Shown: positions 56,017 through 64,000 of the stretch, piece after piece | How the letters are laid out: each line of letters starts with the position of its first letter | How positions within the stretch are numbered: the stretch's first letter is position 1 | Assembly: GCF_014490035.1 (NCBI RefSeq) | Contig: NZ_CP061008.1 | Coordinates: 1,426,001-1,490,000 of the forward strand | From: Achromobacter xylosoxidans | Lineage (GTDB): Bacteria; Pseudomonadota; Gammaproteobacteria; Burkholderiales; Burkholderiaceae_B | Length of the DNA stretch: 64,000 bases | Direction: 5' to 3' | Program-made: the position numbers and the translations under genes | Notes under the pieces: model-generated | Seen by the model: only the letters and a program-made list of their open reading frames with translations | What the model was told of the DNA's origin: nothing | Databases searched by the model: none

Positions 56017-56516
56017 TCTTTTCTCCTATCAAAACGCGCAGCCATACCGACGGCATGGCGCGCCGCGCGTAGCGGCAAGCGCGTCGGACCCGAACGGGCG
56101 GGTCCAGCGGTTTGAACGTAAAACGTCCGGGCAAGCGCGGGTAAGGGCCACGGCATCCGAAGCGGATGTCTGAAATGACGGATACTCGCGCCGCGTGGGC
56201 AGTGTGCGCGCGGTGCGCGGCTTGGTCGCGGCGGCGCCTTTTGCGCAAATCGCCGGAAGAAGCGGGGTGGAGCTTGTGCTGCCAGGCCGCGCAACGATGG
56301 AGGTGGAGGCGCGCCCGGTGGCGGAGGGGTTTTTCCGGAAAAACCAAGCACGTCCTGGGTTGCCCCGGAGCATTGCCCGCAGGCGGTACAGGTTGGCACG
56401 CAGAGTGACCGAAGCCCGGTTTTTGCGGAAAAATCACGGACTTATGGTACTGCAAAGCGCAATATTTAGCCAGTATTTATCTGTGGCCGCGCTGCGATAG
56501 TTGCTGTTCAACGACT
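56017..56516. other. 500-bp gene-free leader region of infA with two near-identical palindromes
   Basis: I see no convincing gene here on either strand: open frames in several registers lack ribosome-binding sites and family features. Two 18-bp palindromes, GGTTTTTCCGGAAAAACC (56328-56345, perfect) and GGTTTTTGCGGAAAAATC (56418-56435, two changes), are exactly 90 bp apart. They could be operators or RNA elements in the infA leader. A small RNA cannot be excluded. Confidence 0.5.
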
Positions 56517-57056
56517 CTAGCGTGCCGGTATCCGCTCACGGTATTCAGCTTCCACCCGGCCGAGCACGGACCAGAACGGACCCGGGGCGCGGCCGGCCAG
56601 GCGGGCTTCGAGCACGCCCAGGTGCACATGCCAGCCGCCGGCCACGTCCACCATGCCATCGCGCGAGGACAGTTTGCGGTGGGTCAGCACCAGGCGCGTT
56701 TCCTTGCCTTCCGGCGACAGCTCGAAGGTGACCTCGGAAGGATGGCCGGGGGAGCCGCCCCAGGTGAAAGCCAGCAAATGCGGCGGTTCGCAGCGCGTGA
56801 TGACGCCTTGCGTGGTGACGCCGCCTTCGTACGGCTTGTAGGCATCAGGCACCGGTTCGGCCACCGAGGACAGGTCCGCGTGCATGAAGCGCAGCGTCAC
56901 GCCGCCGCCTTCGCGCAGCTCCATGTCGCCGGATGCCAGCCAGCGGCCGCGTTTTTCGGATTCGGTGAGAAAAGCCCAGACCTCGTCGACGCTGGCGGGC
57001 AGTATCCGCGTAAAGCGGATGGAGGTGGGGTCCAGAACGGCGCCGTGATCACTCAT
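56517..57056 (-). CDS. SRPBCC/AHSA1-family protein
   Basis: The 179-residue protein has the START-like AHSA1 fold, starting with the typical pattern FTRILPASVDEVWAFLTESEKRGRWL and ending with the long helix GGWHVHLGVLEARL. Such proteins bind hydrophobic ligands. Its start overlaps the ArsR gene by 8 bp, a very common pair in which ArsR controls both. Confidence 0.87.
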   Translation of the reverse strand: MSDHGAVLDPTSIRFTRILPASVDEVWAFLTESEKRGRWLASGDMELREGGGVTLRFMHADLSSVAEPVPDAYKPYEGGVTTQGVITRCEPPHLLAFTWGGSPGHPSEVTFELSPEGKETRLVLTHRKLSSRDGMVDVAGGWHVHLGVLEARLAGRAPGPFWSVLGRVEAEYRERIPAR

Positions 57057-57414
57057 GTGGTTCTCCAGAAGACGCGGCCGGGGACCGGCTGGCGGCGAGC
57101 GCGGCTTCCAGCGCGCCCAGCTTGCCCGACCAGAATTGTTCATAGAAGCGCAGCCATTGCATGGCCTCGGCCATGGGTTCGGGATTGAGGCTGCATACAT
57201 GCGTGCGGCCGCGGATGGAGCGCCGCACCAGACCGGCGCGTTCCAGGGCCTGCACGTGTTTGGAGGCGCCCGCGAAACTCATGCTGTGGGGCGCCGCCAG
57301 TTCGCCGATGGTCTGTTCGCCCCGGGCCAGGCTGCGCAGCATGTCGCGGCGCGTGGGGTCGGCCAGCGCGCGAAAGACGGCATCGAGGGCGGGGGAGGGG
57401 ATTGATTCAACCAT
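57049..57414 (-). CDS. ArsR-family transcriptional regulator
   Basis: The 121-residue winged helix-turn-helix protein has the recognition region HSMSFAGASKHVQALERAGLV and no cysteine metal-binding motif, so it is of the non-metal ArsR type that accompanies AHSA1 genes. Two matching inverted repeats sit over its start codon and promoter, suggesting autoregulation. It is probably co-transcribed with the SRPBCC gene. Confidence 0.9.
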   Translation of the reverse strand: MVESIPSPALDAVFRALADPTRRDMLRSLARGEQTIGELAAPHSMSFAGASKHVQALERAGLVRRSIRGRTHVCSLNPEPMAEAMQWLRFYEQFWSGKLGALEAALAASRSPAASSGEPHE

Positions 57415-57466
57415 GAGGTTGAATATAGTCCTGCCTCGCGAATTAATTCAACTAGTTGGTTGAATT
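57405..57466. promoter_or_regulatory. Two ArsR-type operators upstream of the arsR-SRPBCC pair
   Basis: ATTCAACC-N4-GGTTGAAT at 57405-57424 overlaps the ArsR start codon. AATTCAAC-N6-GTTGAATT at 57445-57466 lies further upstream. Both have perfect 8-bp arms sharing ATTCAAC/GTTGAAT, and their centres are 41 bp apart. The shared arms make them strong candidate binding sites for the adjacent ArsR protein. Confidence 0.75.
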
Positions 57467-57467
57467 T

Positions 57468-57899
57468 TTATGTAACCGCCTGCGGATGATCTTCTTCCAT
57501 CGCCCCATATGCATCGGGGTACTGCGGCAGGCCGTCGGTGATGTCGAACCAGGGCGCCTTGCTGGCCACGTGGCAGTGGGCCGCCGGCTTGATACCCGGG
57601 TCGTCGTCCAGCGGACCCAGAGGCAAGCCGTAGACGTCCGGCGTCTGGTCGAAGCGGGTCAGAAGGGGCGTGCCGCAGGCTTCGCAGAAGCCGCGGTAGC
57701 TGCCCGGAGACGAGCAGTACCAGGTGACGTGGTTTTCTCCGCGGGTCCAGGCGAAGTCCTTGGCCTGGACCGTCGCCCGGCTGCGGAATGCCGCGCCATG
57801 CGCCTTGCGGCAGATCGTGCAATGGCAGTTGAGGGCGTCGGTGAGCGGACCCGTGATCTCGTAGGCGACGCGGCTGCACAGGCAGGAACCTTTGATCAT
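57468..57899 (-). CDS. GFA-family (glutathione-dependent formaldehyde-activating-like) zinc protein
   Basis: The 143-residue protein has the conserved cysteine pattern of the GFA/CENP-V family: C-x-C in GSCLCSRV, C-x-C-x2-C in NCHCTICR, and C-x2-C in FCEACGTP. It binds zinc; the catalytic role is usually unknown. I start it at ATG 57899, because an upstream ATG at 57932 adds only weak sequence. Its stop lies 53 bp before the ArsR start on the same strand. Confidence 0.87.
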   Translation of the reverse strand: MIKGSCLCSRVAYEITGPLTDALNCHCTICRKAHGAAFRSRATVQAKDFAWTRGENHVTWYCSSPGSYRGFCEACGTPLLTRFDQTPDVYGLPLGPLDDDPGIKPAAHCHVASKAPWFDITDGLPQYPDAYGAMEEDHPQAVT

Positions 57900-58028
57900 G
57901 ATGAACGCCAGGCTGGTGGGGAATATCCCCAATATACCTGTGGCGCGCCGGGCTGGAGGCGGCCTTTGTGACGAACGTCTTTCAGATCGTTCCAGTGTCC
58001 CTATTTTCAGCCAAATGAATCGATTCCC

Positions 58029-58062
58029 GGGTCATCGTGCTGTCATGCCGCGAAAACAGAAT
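58029..58062 (+). promoter_or_regulatory. Pho box and -10 region upstream of phnC
   Basis: GGGTCAT (58029-58035) and CTGTCAT (58040-58046) are spaced 11 bp apart, matching the PhoB direct-repeat box CTGTCAT-N4-CTGTCAT at 12 of 14 positions. Ten bases further on comes CAGAAT, a plausible -10. This gives the normal PhoB promoter geometry, with a transcript start near 58069. Confidence 0.7.
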
Positions 58063-58094
58063 GCCGCCATGAACACATCCAAGGGGATTCAACG

Positions 58095-58931
58095 ATGACC
58101 TACGCCATCGAAGTACAAGGGCTCAGCAAGAGCTTCCACGCCGGCGCCAAGGCGCTGGACGGCGTGAACCTGCAAGTGGCCGACGGCGAGATGGTTGCCT
58201 TGCTCGGCGCCTCGGGTTCGGGCAAGTCGACGCTGCTGCGTCATCTGTCGGGTTTCGTGGCCGGCGACGCGGGCAGCGTGGCCGTCAACGGCCGCATGAT
58301 CCAGCGCGACGGCCGCCTGAGCCTCGACGTGCGCTCCGCGCGCGCCGGCATCGGCTTCGTGTTCCAGCAATTCAATCTGGTGGGCCGCCTGCCGGTCATC
58401 ACCAACGTGCTGACCGGCCTGCTGCCGCGCGTGCCGCTGTGGCGCAGCCTGACGCGCTGGTTCCTGCGCGGCGAAGTGCAGCAGGGCCTTGAAGCGCTTG
58501 CCCAGGTTGGTATAGACGACTACGCATTTCAGCGCGCTTCGACGCTGTCCGGCGGCCAGCAGCAGCGCGCGGCCATCGCCCGCACGCTGGTGCAGAACGC
58601 CCGCGTCATCCTGGCCGACGAACCCATTGCCTCGTTGGATCCGGAATCCTCGCGCCGCGTGATGGACACGCTGGCCCAGATCAACCGCAGCCGCAAGGTA
58701 GCCGTGGTGGTGTCGCTGCACCAGGTGGATGTGGCTTTGCGCTATTGCCCGCGGGTGGTGGCGCTGCGCCACGGCAAGGTGGTCTACGACGGCCCCTCCG
58801 CCGCGCTCACGCCTGCCATGCTGAGCGACCTGTACGGCTCCGAACTGAGCGAGCTGCTTCCCGAATATGCGCCGCAAGCGCCGGCCATGCCCGGCATGGC
58901 GCCGCTGTCCCGCCTGGCGCAAGCCGCCTGA
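58095..58931 (+). CDS. phnC: Phosphonate ABC transporter ATP-binding protein
   Basis: PhnC powers phosphonate (or phosphite) import with PhnD and PhnE. The 278 residues have Walker A in GASGSGKST, the signature [15 protein letters not shown], and Walker B in [13 protein letters not shown]. The PhnC-type [16 protein letters not shown] segment is present. It is the first gene after a Pho box. No C-P lyase genes are in the window, so the substrate may be phosphonate, phosphite or a related ester. Confidence 0.93.
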   Translation: MTYAIEVQGLSKSFHAGAKALDGVNLQVADGEMVALLGASGSGKSTLLRHLSGFVAGDAGSVAVNGRMIQRDGRLSLDVRSARAGIGFVFQQFNLVGRLPVITNVLTGLLPRVPLWRSLTRWFLRGEVQQGLEALAQVGIDDYAFQRASTLSGGQQQRAAIARTLVQNARVILADEPIASLDPESSRRVMDTLAQINRSRKVAVVVSLHQVDVALRYCPRVVALRHGKVVYDGPSAALTPAMLSDLYGSELSELLPEYAPQAPAMPGMAPLSRLAQAA

Positions 58932-58962
58932 TACCCCGACCCATTTCTCCCCGGAGCCTTCC

Positions 58963-59943
58963 ATGCTACGCAGAACCTTTGTCACCCTGATCGCCGCCGC
59001 GGCCCTGTCCACGCAGGCCTACGCGCAAGACGCCAAAACCCTGAATTTCGGCATCATCTCGACGGAATCGTCGACCAACCTGAAGTCCGTGTGGCAGCCC
59101 GTCATCGACGACCTGAGCCGCGCGATCGGCGTGCCGGTCAAGCCCTTCTTCGCGTCCGACTACGCCGGCATCATCGAAGGCATGCGCTTCAACAAGGTGC
59201 AGATGGGCTGGTTCGGCAACAAGTCCGCAATCGAGGCGGTAGACCGCGCCAAGGGCGAAGTGTTCGCTTCCGTCATCGACAAGGACGGCAACCCCGGCTA
59301 CTGGTCGCTGCTGATCGTCAACAAGGACAGCAACCTGAAGACCCTGGACGACGTGCTCAAGCGCGGCGGCACGCTGAGCTACGGTGCGGGCGATCCCAAC
59401 TCGACCTCGGGCACGGCCGTGCCCGGCTATTACCTCTGGGCCGCCAACAAGATCGAACCCAAGACCTTCTTCAAGACGGTGCGCGCCAGCAACCACGAAA
59501 CCAATCTGCTGTCGGTCATCAACAAGCAGGTCGACGTGGCCGTCAACAACACCGAGGCGCTGGAGCGCTATCGCCTGAACACGGGCAAGGACGCCAACGA
59601 CAGCGTGCGCGTGCTGTGGAAGTCGCCGCTGATCCCCGCCGACCCGCTGGTCATGCGCAGCGACCTGCCGGCCGACCTGAAGGCCCGCATCCGCGACTTC
59701 TTCGTCAACTACGGCAAGGGCAAGGACGCCGAGCGTGAAATGGCCAATCTGAAGGCGCTGACCTATCAGGGCTTCCGCGTCTCCGACAACCAGCAGCTGG
59801 TGCCGATCCGTCAGATCGAGCTGGCGCGCGAGAAGGCCAAGGTCGAAGCCGACGCCACGCTGGGCCAGGCCGAAAAGCAGAAACAGCTGGCCGAACTGGA
59901 CAGCAAGCTGGCCAGCCTGGGCCAGCCTGCCGCCAAGCAATAA
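58963..59943 (+). CDS. phnD: Phosphonate ABC transporter substrate-binding protein
   Basis: PhnD binds the substrate in the periplasm. From ATG 58963 it has 326 residues, with a signal peptide cut near AYA|QDAK and the PhnD fold ([13 protein letters not shown], then [13 protein letters not shown] and [15 protein letters not shown]). A lysine-, alanine- and glutamate-rich C-terminal helix ends the protein. It follows phnC by 31 bp and precedes phnE by 82 bp. Confidence 0.93.
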   Translation: MLRRTFVTLIAAAALSTQAYAQDAKTLNFGIISTESSTNLKSVWQPVIDDLSRAIGVPVKPFFASDYAGIIEGMRFNKVQMGWFGNKSAIEAVDRAKGEVFASVIDKDGNPGYWSLLIVNKDSNLKTLDDVLKRGGTLSYGAGDPNSTSGTAVPGYYLWAANKIEPKTFFKTVRASNHETNLLSVINKQVDVAVNNTEALERYRLNTGKDANDSVRVLWKSPLIPADPLVMRSDLPADLKARIRDFFVNYGKGKDAEREMANLKALTYQGFRVSDNQQLVPIRQIELAREKAKVEADATLGQAEKQKQLAELDSKLASLGQPAAKQ

Positions 59944-60025
59944 GCCTGCAAGCGGCAAGCCGGTGCGCCGCGGGCGCGCCGGCTTGCCCGCAACTGAAAC
60001 CCAACCAGCGGATCGCCTTTTTCCT

Positions 60026-60820
60026 ATGAACGTAGCCATGCAGACCTCCCGCCTTTCCGCCGCGCCGCGCTCGTCGCTGCCAGTCCTGCTCGTATGGGCC
60101 GTCGTGCTGGCGCTGCTGGTCATGTCGTGGCAGGGCGCCGACATGCGGCCCCTGGACCTGCTGCGCGATTCGGGCAACATGGCCCAGTTTGCCGCCGACT
60201 TCTTTCCGCCGAATTTCCGCGACTGGCGCATGTACCTGGACGAGATGATCGTCACCGTGCAGATCGCGGTCTGGGGCACCTTCCTGGCCATCGTGGTGGC
60301 GGTGCCGCTGGGGCTGCTGTGTTCGTCGAACATGGTGCCGGCCTGGGTGTACCAGCCCATGCGGCGCCTGATGGACGCGTGCCGCGCCATCAATGAAATG
60401 GTGTTCGCCATGCTGTTCATCGTGGCGGTCGGGCTGGGCCCGTTCGCCGGCGTGCTGGCGCTGTGGGTGCACACCACCGGCGTGCTGGCCAAGCTGTTCT
60501 CGGAAGCGGTCGAGGCCATCGATCCGCGTCCGGTGGAAGGCGTGCGCGCCACTGGCGCGAATGCGCTGGAGGAAATCGTCTACGGCGTGATTCCGCAGGT
60601 GCTGCCGCTGTGGATCTCGTATTCGTTGTACCGCTTCGAATCCAACGTGCGCTCGGCCTCGGTGGTCGGCATCGTCGGCGCGGGCGGCATCGGCACCGTG
60701 CTGTGGGAAATCATCCGCAGTTTCCGCTACGCCGAAACCTGCGCCGTGATGATAATCATCGTGGCTTTCGTGGTCATCATCGACATGGCGTCCGCGCGTA
60801 TCCGGCGAGCGCTCATCTGA
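60026..60820 (+). CDS. phnE: Phosphonate ABC transporter permease
   Basis: The 264-residue permease (ATG 60026; ATG 60038 is possible) has about five membrane segments and the PhnE permease loop in the segment [20 protein letters not shown]. The motif [21 protein letters not shown] is typical. A single phnE serves the transporter. It converges on the GAF-domain gene through a GC hairpin at 60827-60848. Confidence 0.92.
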   Translation: MNVAMQTSRLSAAPRSSLPVLLVWAVVLALLVMSWQGADMRPLDLLRDSGNMAQFAADFFPPNFRDWRMYLDEMIVTVQIAVWGTFLAIVVAVPLGLLCSSNMVPAWVYQPMRRLMDACRAINEMVFAMLFIVAVGLGPFAGVLALWVHTTGVLAKLFSEAVEAIDPRPVEGVRATGANALEEIVYGVIPQVLPLWISYSLYRFESNVRSASVVGIVGAGGIGTVLWEIIRSFRYAETCAVMIIIVAFVVIIDMASARIRRALI

Positions 60821-60826
60821 GCCTGC

Positions 60827-60848
60827 GCGGGGCCCGGGCGGGCCCCGC
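60827..60848. terminator. Convergent GC hairpin after phnE
   Basis: A perfect 9-bp stem (60827-60835 with 60840-60848) with loop GGGC lies between the convergent phnE and GAF genes. It has no T-run. Confidence 0.45.
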
Positions 60849-60853
60849 CGGCC

Positions 60854-61366
60854 TCAGGCCTGCGGAAGCAGCGCCTGGAACGCAGGCAGCGCCAGCAGGC
60901 CCGCCAACTGCGCGGCCTGCACATCGGCTTCCGACACCACCGCGCGCGGCATCAGGAAGTTGACGGTGCCCAGGCAGACCTCGCCGTACACCACCGGCAC
61001 GTTGATGACGGAGCGCAGGCCCAGGCGCTGGATCGCGTCATGGTCGTTGAAGAACTCGCGGATCGCGTCTTCGCCTTCACCCACGAACACTTTTTTTTCC
61101 AGCAGGACGTGGCGGCCCCAGGCCGTGCCGCTCTTGTCCTTGCTGCCGCCGGGCGGATAGGCCTCGGGGTTGGAGCTATACAGCCGCAGCACCCGCATGG
61201 CCTGCGCGTCATAGCGGTTGACCGTGCACAGCGTGTGCGCCAGCGCGGCATGCGCATGGGCGTCGATGGCCCGGAAGGCCGCCGTGGAATCGGCGGCGGC
61301 GTATGCCTGGACAATGGCGGCCACGCCGGCCTGCGTCGGCGCAGCGGAACGGATGCTTACGGTCAT
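60854..61366 (-). CDS. GAF-domain protein
   Basis: The 170-residue protein consists mainly of one GAF domain (about 25-160), with the family segment LGLRSVINVPVVYGEVCLGTVNFL. GAF domains bind small ligands or cyclic nucleotides. Its start overlaps the stop of the upstream Bug gene by ATGA, so the two are translated together. It may sense the substrate taken up by the Bug protein; this is inference from position. Confidence 0.82.
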   Translation of the reverse strand: MTVSIRSAAPTQAGVAAIVQAYAAADSTAAFRAIDAHAHAALAHTLCTVNRYDAQAMRVLRLYSSNPEAYPPGGSKDKSGTAWGRHVLLEKKVFVGEGEDAIREFFNDHDAIQRLGLRSVINVPVVYGEVCLGTVNFLMPRAVVSEADVQAAQLAGLLALPAFQALLPQA

Positions 61367-62337
61367 TCGGCGGTGATTCCCAGTTCTTTGATCAGCTTGC
61401 CGTACTTGTCGGCATCGCGCGCCAGGATCTGGCCGAATTGCTCCGGCGTGGTCTCGGTCAGCAGCACGCCCATGTCGCCCATTTTCTTGATGACTTCGGG
61501 ACGCTTGAGGATCAGGTTGATCTCGCGGTTCAGGCGTGCGGTCAGTTCGGGCGGCATGCCTGCCGGGCCGAAGGCGCCGTACCAGACCGACAGCTCGTAG
61601 CCCGGCAAGGTCTCGGCCACCGTGGGTACCTCGGGCAGCAGCGGCGAACGCGCTTCCTCGGTGACGGCCAGCAGCTTCAGCTTGTTGTTCTGCACGTGCG
61701 GCAGGGTCTGCGTGCCGGCGCTGAACAGCACCTGCGTGCGGCCGGCCACGGTGTCCAGCACCGCGGGCGCGCCGCCGCGGTAGGGGATGTGCATCATCTT
61801 CACGCCGGCGGCCTTCTCGAACAGCGCGGCGCTCAGGTGGTTGGTGGAGCCCTGGCCGGCGGAGGCATAGGCCACGGTGCCGGGATTGGCCTTCAGGTAG
61901 GCGATGAACTCCTGCACGTTGGACGCAGGGACCGACGGGTTCACCACCAGGGTGTTGGTGACCAGCGCGAGTTCGGCGATGGGCGTGAAGTCCTTCACGC
62001 CGTCGAACGGCATGCTGGAGTACAGCGCCTGGTTCATCGTGTGCGTGCTCATCGAGCCGACCAGCAAGGTGTAGCCGTCGGGCTTGGCGCGCGCCACGAA
62101 GGTGGTGCCGATGTTGCCGGACGCGCCCGAGCGGTTTTCCACGATCACGGGCTGGCCCAGCGATTGGGTCAATCCTTCGGACAGCACGCGCGCCAGGATG
62201 TCGGTGGAGCCGCCCGCGGCCCACGGCACGATCAGCGTGATGGGTTTTTCGGGCCACGCGGCATGGGTGAGCGCGGGCGCGGCCAGCGCCAGTCCCAGCG
62301 CGCACGTGCGCAGCAGTCGTTTGAATTGCAGTTTCAT
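61363..62337 (-). CDS. Bug/TctC-family tripartite tricarboxylate transporter substrate-binding protein
   Basis: The 324-residue periplasmic protein (ATG 62337) has a signal peptide ending near THA|AWPEKPI. The Bug family motif WPEKPITLIVPWAAGGSTDILAR is split here as PITLIVPWAAGGSTDILAR, and the segment RSGASGNIGT follows. Bug proteins bind organic acids or amino acids for TctAB-type transporters; no TctAB genes are nearby. It lies between a gamma-glutamyltransferase and a GAF gene. Confidence 0.9.
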   Translation of the reverse strand: MKLQFKRLLRTCALGLALAAPALTHAAWPEKPITLIVPWAAGGSTDILARVLSEGLTQSLGQPVIVENRSGASGNIGTTFVARAKPDGYTLLVGSMSTHTMNQALYSSMPFDGVKDFTPIAELALVTNTLVVNPSVPASNVQEFIAYLKANPGTVAYASAGQGSTNHLSAALFEKAAGVKMMHIPYRGGAPAVLDTVAGRTQVLFSAGTQTLPHVQNNKLKLLAVTEEARSPLLPEVPTVAETLPGYELSVWYGAFGPAGMPPELTARLNREINLILKRPEVIKKMGDMGVLLTETTPEQFGQILARDADKYGKLIKELGITAE

Positions 62338-62392
62338 GGTGTTTACCCCTTTGCGTAATGTCCGGTCTGTGTGCCGGTTGAATGAAACAGGT

Positions 62393-64000
62393 TCAGCGGC
62401 CGGCGGCATAGCCCTGCATGCCGCGCGGGTTGGCGCCGGCGCGCAGCAGCAGGCCGCCGCCTGCGGCAGGCTCGCGGGTGCAGGCGCTGATGCGGCCTTC
62501 GGACCAGTCCGGCCCCACCTTGACCTCGTGGCCCGCCGCGCGCAGCGCCTCCAGCGTGGCGGCCGGCATGCGCGATTCCACGGTCAGCCGGTTCAAGGTC
62601 AGGCTGCGCGGCCAGAACGAGCCCGGGAAGTGATCGATATGCCAGGAGGGCGCTTCGATCGCCTCCTGCAGGTTCATGCCCATGACATGGCGCAGGAAGA
62701 ACGCCACCGTCCATTGGTCCTGCTGGTCGCCGCCCGGCGTGCCGAATGCCATGTAAGGCTGGCCGTCGCGCAGCGCGAGACCCGGCGACAGCGTGGTGCA
62801 GGGACGCTTGCCTGGCTGCAGCTGGCCCGGCACGCCTTCGTCCAGCCAGGTCATCTGCAGGCGGGTGGTCAGCGGGAAGCCCAGGCCGGGCACGACGGGG
62901 CTGGATGACAGCCAGCCGCCCGACGGCGTGGCGGCCACCATATTGCCGTCGCGGTCGATGACGTCGATCTGGCAGGTGTCGCCCACGAATATCTCGCGCG
63001 CCGCCCATTCGGCTACCGGCGGCAGCGCGGCGAAGGTCGGTTCGCCCACGCCGAAGCGGGTGTCGGAGGCAGCCAGGGTGCGCACGGCTGCGTCCAGGTC
63101 GGGCAGGCGCGGCGCCTGGCCGCCCGGGCAGCCAGGCAGGAACTCGGACGACGCGCGCGCGCCGATGCCTGCCGCGCGGGAGCGGGCATATTCATCGCTG
63201 AGCAAAGCGGCCAGCGGTACTTGCGTGTGGTCAGGGTCGCCGTACCAGGCCGTGCGGTCGGCGAAGGCCAGCTTGGCGGCTTCGGCCACGTAGTGCACGA
63301 ATTGAGGCGAGGTCGGTTCCAGTCCGGCCAGGCCCAGGTGCCGCAGTATCGCCAGTTGCTGCAGGTGGACCGGGCCTTGCGACCAGACCCCGCACTTGGC
63401 CACCGTGTAGCGGCCGTACTGCACGGTGAGGGGCTCGTCGTAGGTGGCGCGCCAATCGGCCAGGTCGGACTTGCGCAGCAGGCCGCGGTTGCGCTGGCCC
63501 GTGGTGTCGCGCACCTCGGCCCGGGTGTAGTAGTCGTCGATCGCGTCGGCCACGAAGCCGCGGTACCAGAGCTCCAGCGCGGCGTCGATGCGGCCGCGCC
63601 GGTCGGTGCTGCTGGCATGCGCTTCGTCCAGGATGCGGGTGTAGGTGGCGGCGATGGCGGGCGTGCGGAACAGTTCGTCAGGTGCAGGCACGCGGCCGCT
63701 GGGCAGCCAGACGTCGCGCGAACTGGTCCATTCGTCGCGGAACAGCGCCTGTACCGCCAGAATGGCCTGCGAGATGCGCGGCACCAGCGGAAAGCCGTTG
63801 CGCGCATAGTCGATCGCCGGGCGCAGCACGTCGGCCAGTTCCCAGGTGCCGTAATCGCGCAGCAGGGTCAGCCAGGCGCCGAAAGCGCCGGGTACCGTGG
63901 CGGGCAGCAGACCGATGCCGGGCACCAGTTCCACGCCCAGGCTGTGGAAATAGGCGGGCGTGGCCAGCGCGGGCGCGGGGCCCTGGCCGCAGAGCGCGCG
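62393..64000 (-). CDS. Gamma-glutamyltransferase family protein (5' end beyond the window)
   Basis: The minus-strand frame is open to the right edge, so the start is missing; 535 residues are visible. The family-typical autocatalytic Thr lies in GDTCQIDVIDRDGN (codon 62975-62977), giving a small subunit of about 194 residues after self-cleavage, as usual. Downstream, TPSGGW and SSSPVVPGLGF match the family's glycine-rich loop. It transfers or hydrolyses gamma-glutamyl groups, or acts on related acyl amides. It lies 55 bp before the Bug gene on the same strand, probably in one operon. Confidence 0.85.
   Translation of the reverse strand, partial: RALCGQGPAPALATPAYFHSLGVELVPGIGLLPATVPGAFGAWLTLLRDYGTWELADVLRPAIDYARNGFPLVPRISQAILAVQALFRDEWTSSRDVWLPSGRVPAPDELFRTPAIAATYTRILDEAHASSTDRRGRIDAALELWYRGFVADAIDDYYTRAEVRDTTGQRNRGLLRKSDLADWRATYDEPLTVQYGRYTVAKCGVWSQGPVHLQQLAILRHLGLAGLEPTSPQFVHYVAEAAKLAFADRTAWYGDPDHTQVPLAALLSDEYARSRAAGIGARASSEFLPGCPGGQAPRLPDLDAAVRTLAASDTRFGVGEPTFAALPPVAEWAAREIFVGDTCQIDVIDRDGNMVAATPSGGWLSSSPVVPGLGFPLTTRLQMTWLDEGVPGQLQPGKRPCTTLSPGLALRDGQPYMAFGTPGGDQQDQWTVAFFLRHVMGMNLQEAIEAPSWHIDHFPGSFWPRSLTLNRLTVESRMPAATLEALRAAGHEVKVGPDWSEGRISACTREPAAGGGLLLRAGANPRGMQGYAAGR

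Noticed and set aside
56166..56500. Plus-strand open frames in the gap upstream of infA, considered as small genes
   Set aside because: They overlap in different frames, lack ribosome-binding sites, have Arg/Ala/Gly shadow composition, and no recognisable domain.

Overview
The window is GC-rich chromosomal DNA from a betaproteobacterium of the Alcaligenaceae (Achromobacter/Bordetella type). I infer this from codon usage, from the many Bug-type and ABC solute-binding proteins, and from family-typical gene sets such as yajC-secD-secF, queA-tgt and DUF3141-pta-ackA-fabI. No rRNA, tRNA, CRISPR array, prophage, insertion sequence or integrase was found. The coding density is that of an ordinary core chromosome, and the interest lies mainly in regulatory DNA and one very small gene.

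Layout. 0-6 kb: queA-tgt and yajC-secD-secF on the minus strand (queuosine tRNA modification; Sec translocase accessory subunits). 6-11 kb: an IclR regulator divergent from an amino-acid-type solute-binding protein, then dacB and upp. 10.8-20.3 kb: a nitrate assimilation locus, with cysG and nasT on the minus strand and nrtA-nrtB-nrtD-nasC-nasA on the plus strand. 20-25 kb: an exported protein, a YqjD/YqjE-like membrane operon, ubiD and a lytic transglycosylase. 25-32 kb: an aminotransferase, maeB, a patatin phospholipase, a barstar-like protein and rsmE. 32-38.5 kb: tkt-gap-pgk and a SulP transporter. 38.6-44 kb: DUF3141-pta-ackA-fabI on the minus strand, with an FNR/ANR-like site upstream. 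44-50 kb: small enzymes (VOC, glutathione S-transferases, cupin, GNAT, DsbA-like), cbpA-cbpM and azlC-azlD. 50-57 kb: pitA, an orphan dltD-like gene with a 41-residue DltX-like microprotein, mogA, an M23 peptidase, infA and an ArsR/SRPBCC pair. 58-61 kb: phnC-phnD-phnE behind a Pho box. 61-64 kb: a gamma-glutamyltransferase cut by the window end, a Bug protein and a GAF protein.

Two places stand out. First, the nrtA upstream region shows a complete control circuit: two NtrC-like sites 33 bp apart, a consensus sigma-54 promoter, a first RNA hairpin with an ANTAR-type hexaloop at the predicted transcript start, a second hairpin, and a strong intrinsic terminator with nine Ts just before the nrtA ribosome-binding site. 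NasT, an ANTAR protein, is encoded divergently, so nitrogen limitation would initiate transcription and NasT would let it read through. Second, a 126-bp gene at 51824-51949 encodes one membrane segment ending in F-x-Y-x-x-F, the hallmark of DltX, directly after a DltD-like gene; no dltA, dltB or dltC is present. This suggests a stand-alone envelope acylation pair whose MBOAT partner is encoded elsewhere.

Most starts were moved inward from the longest open frame using ribosome-binding sites, overlaps and family start positions; the less certain ones are noted in the entries.
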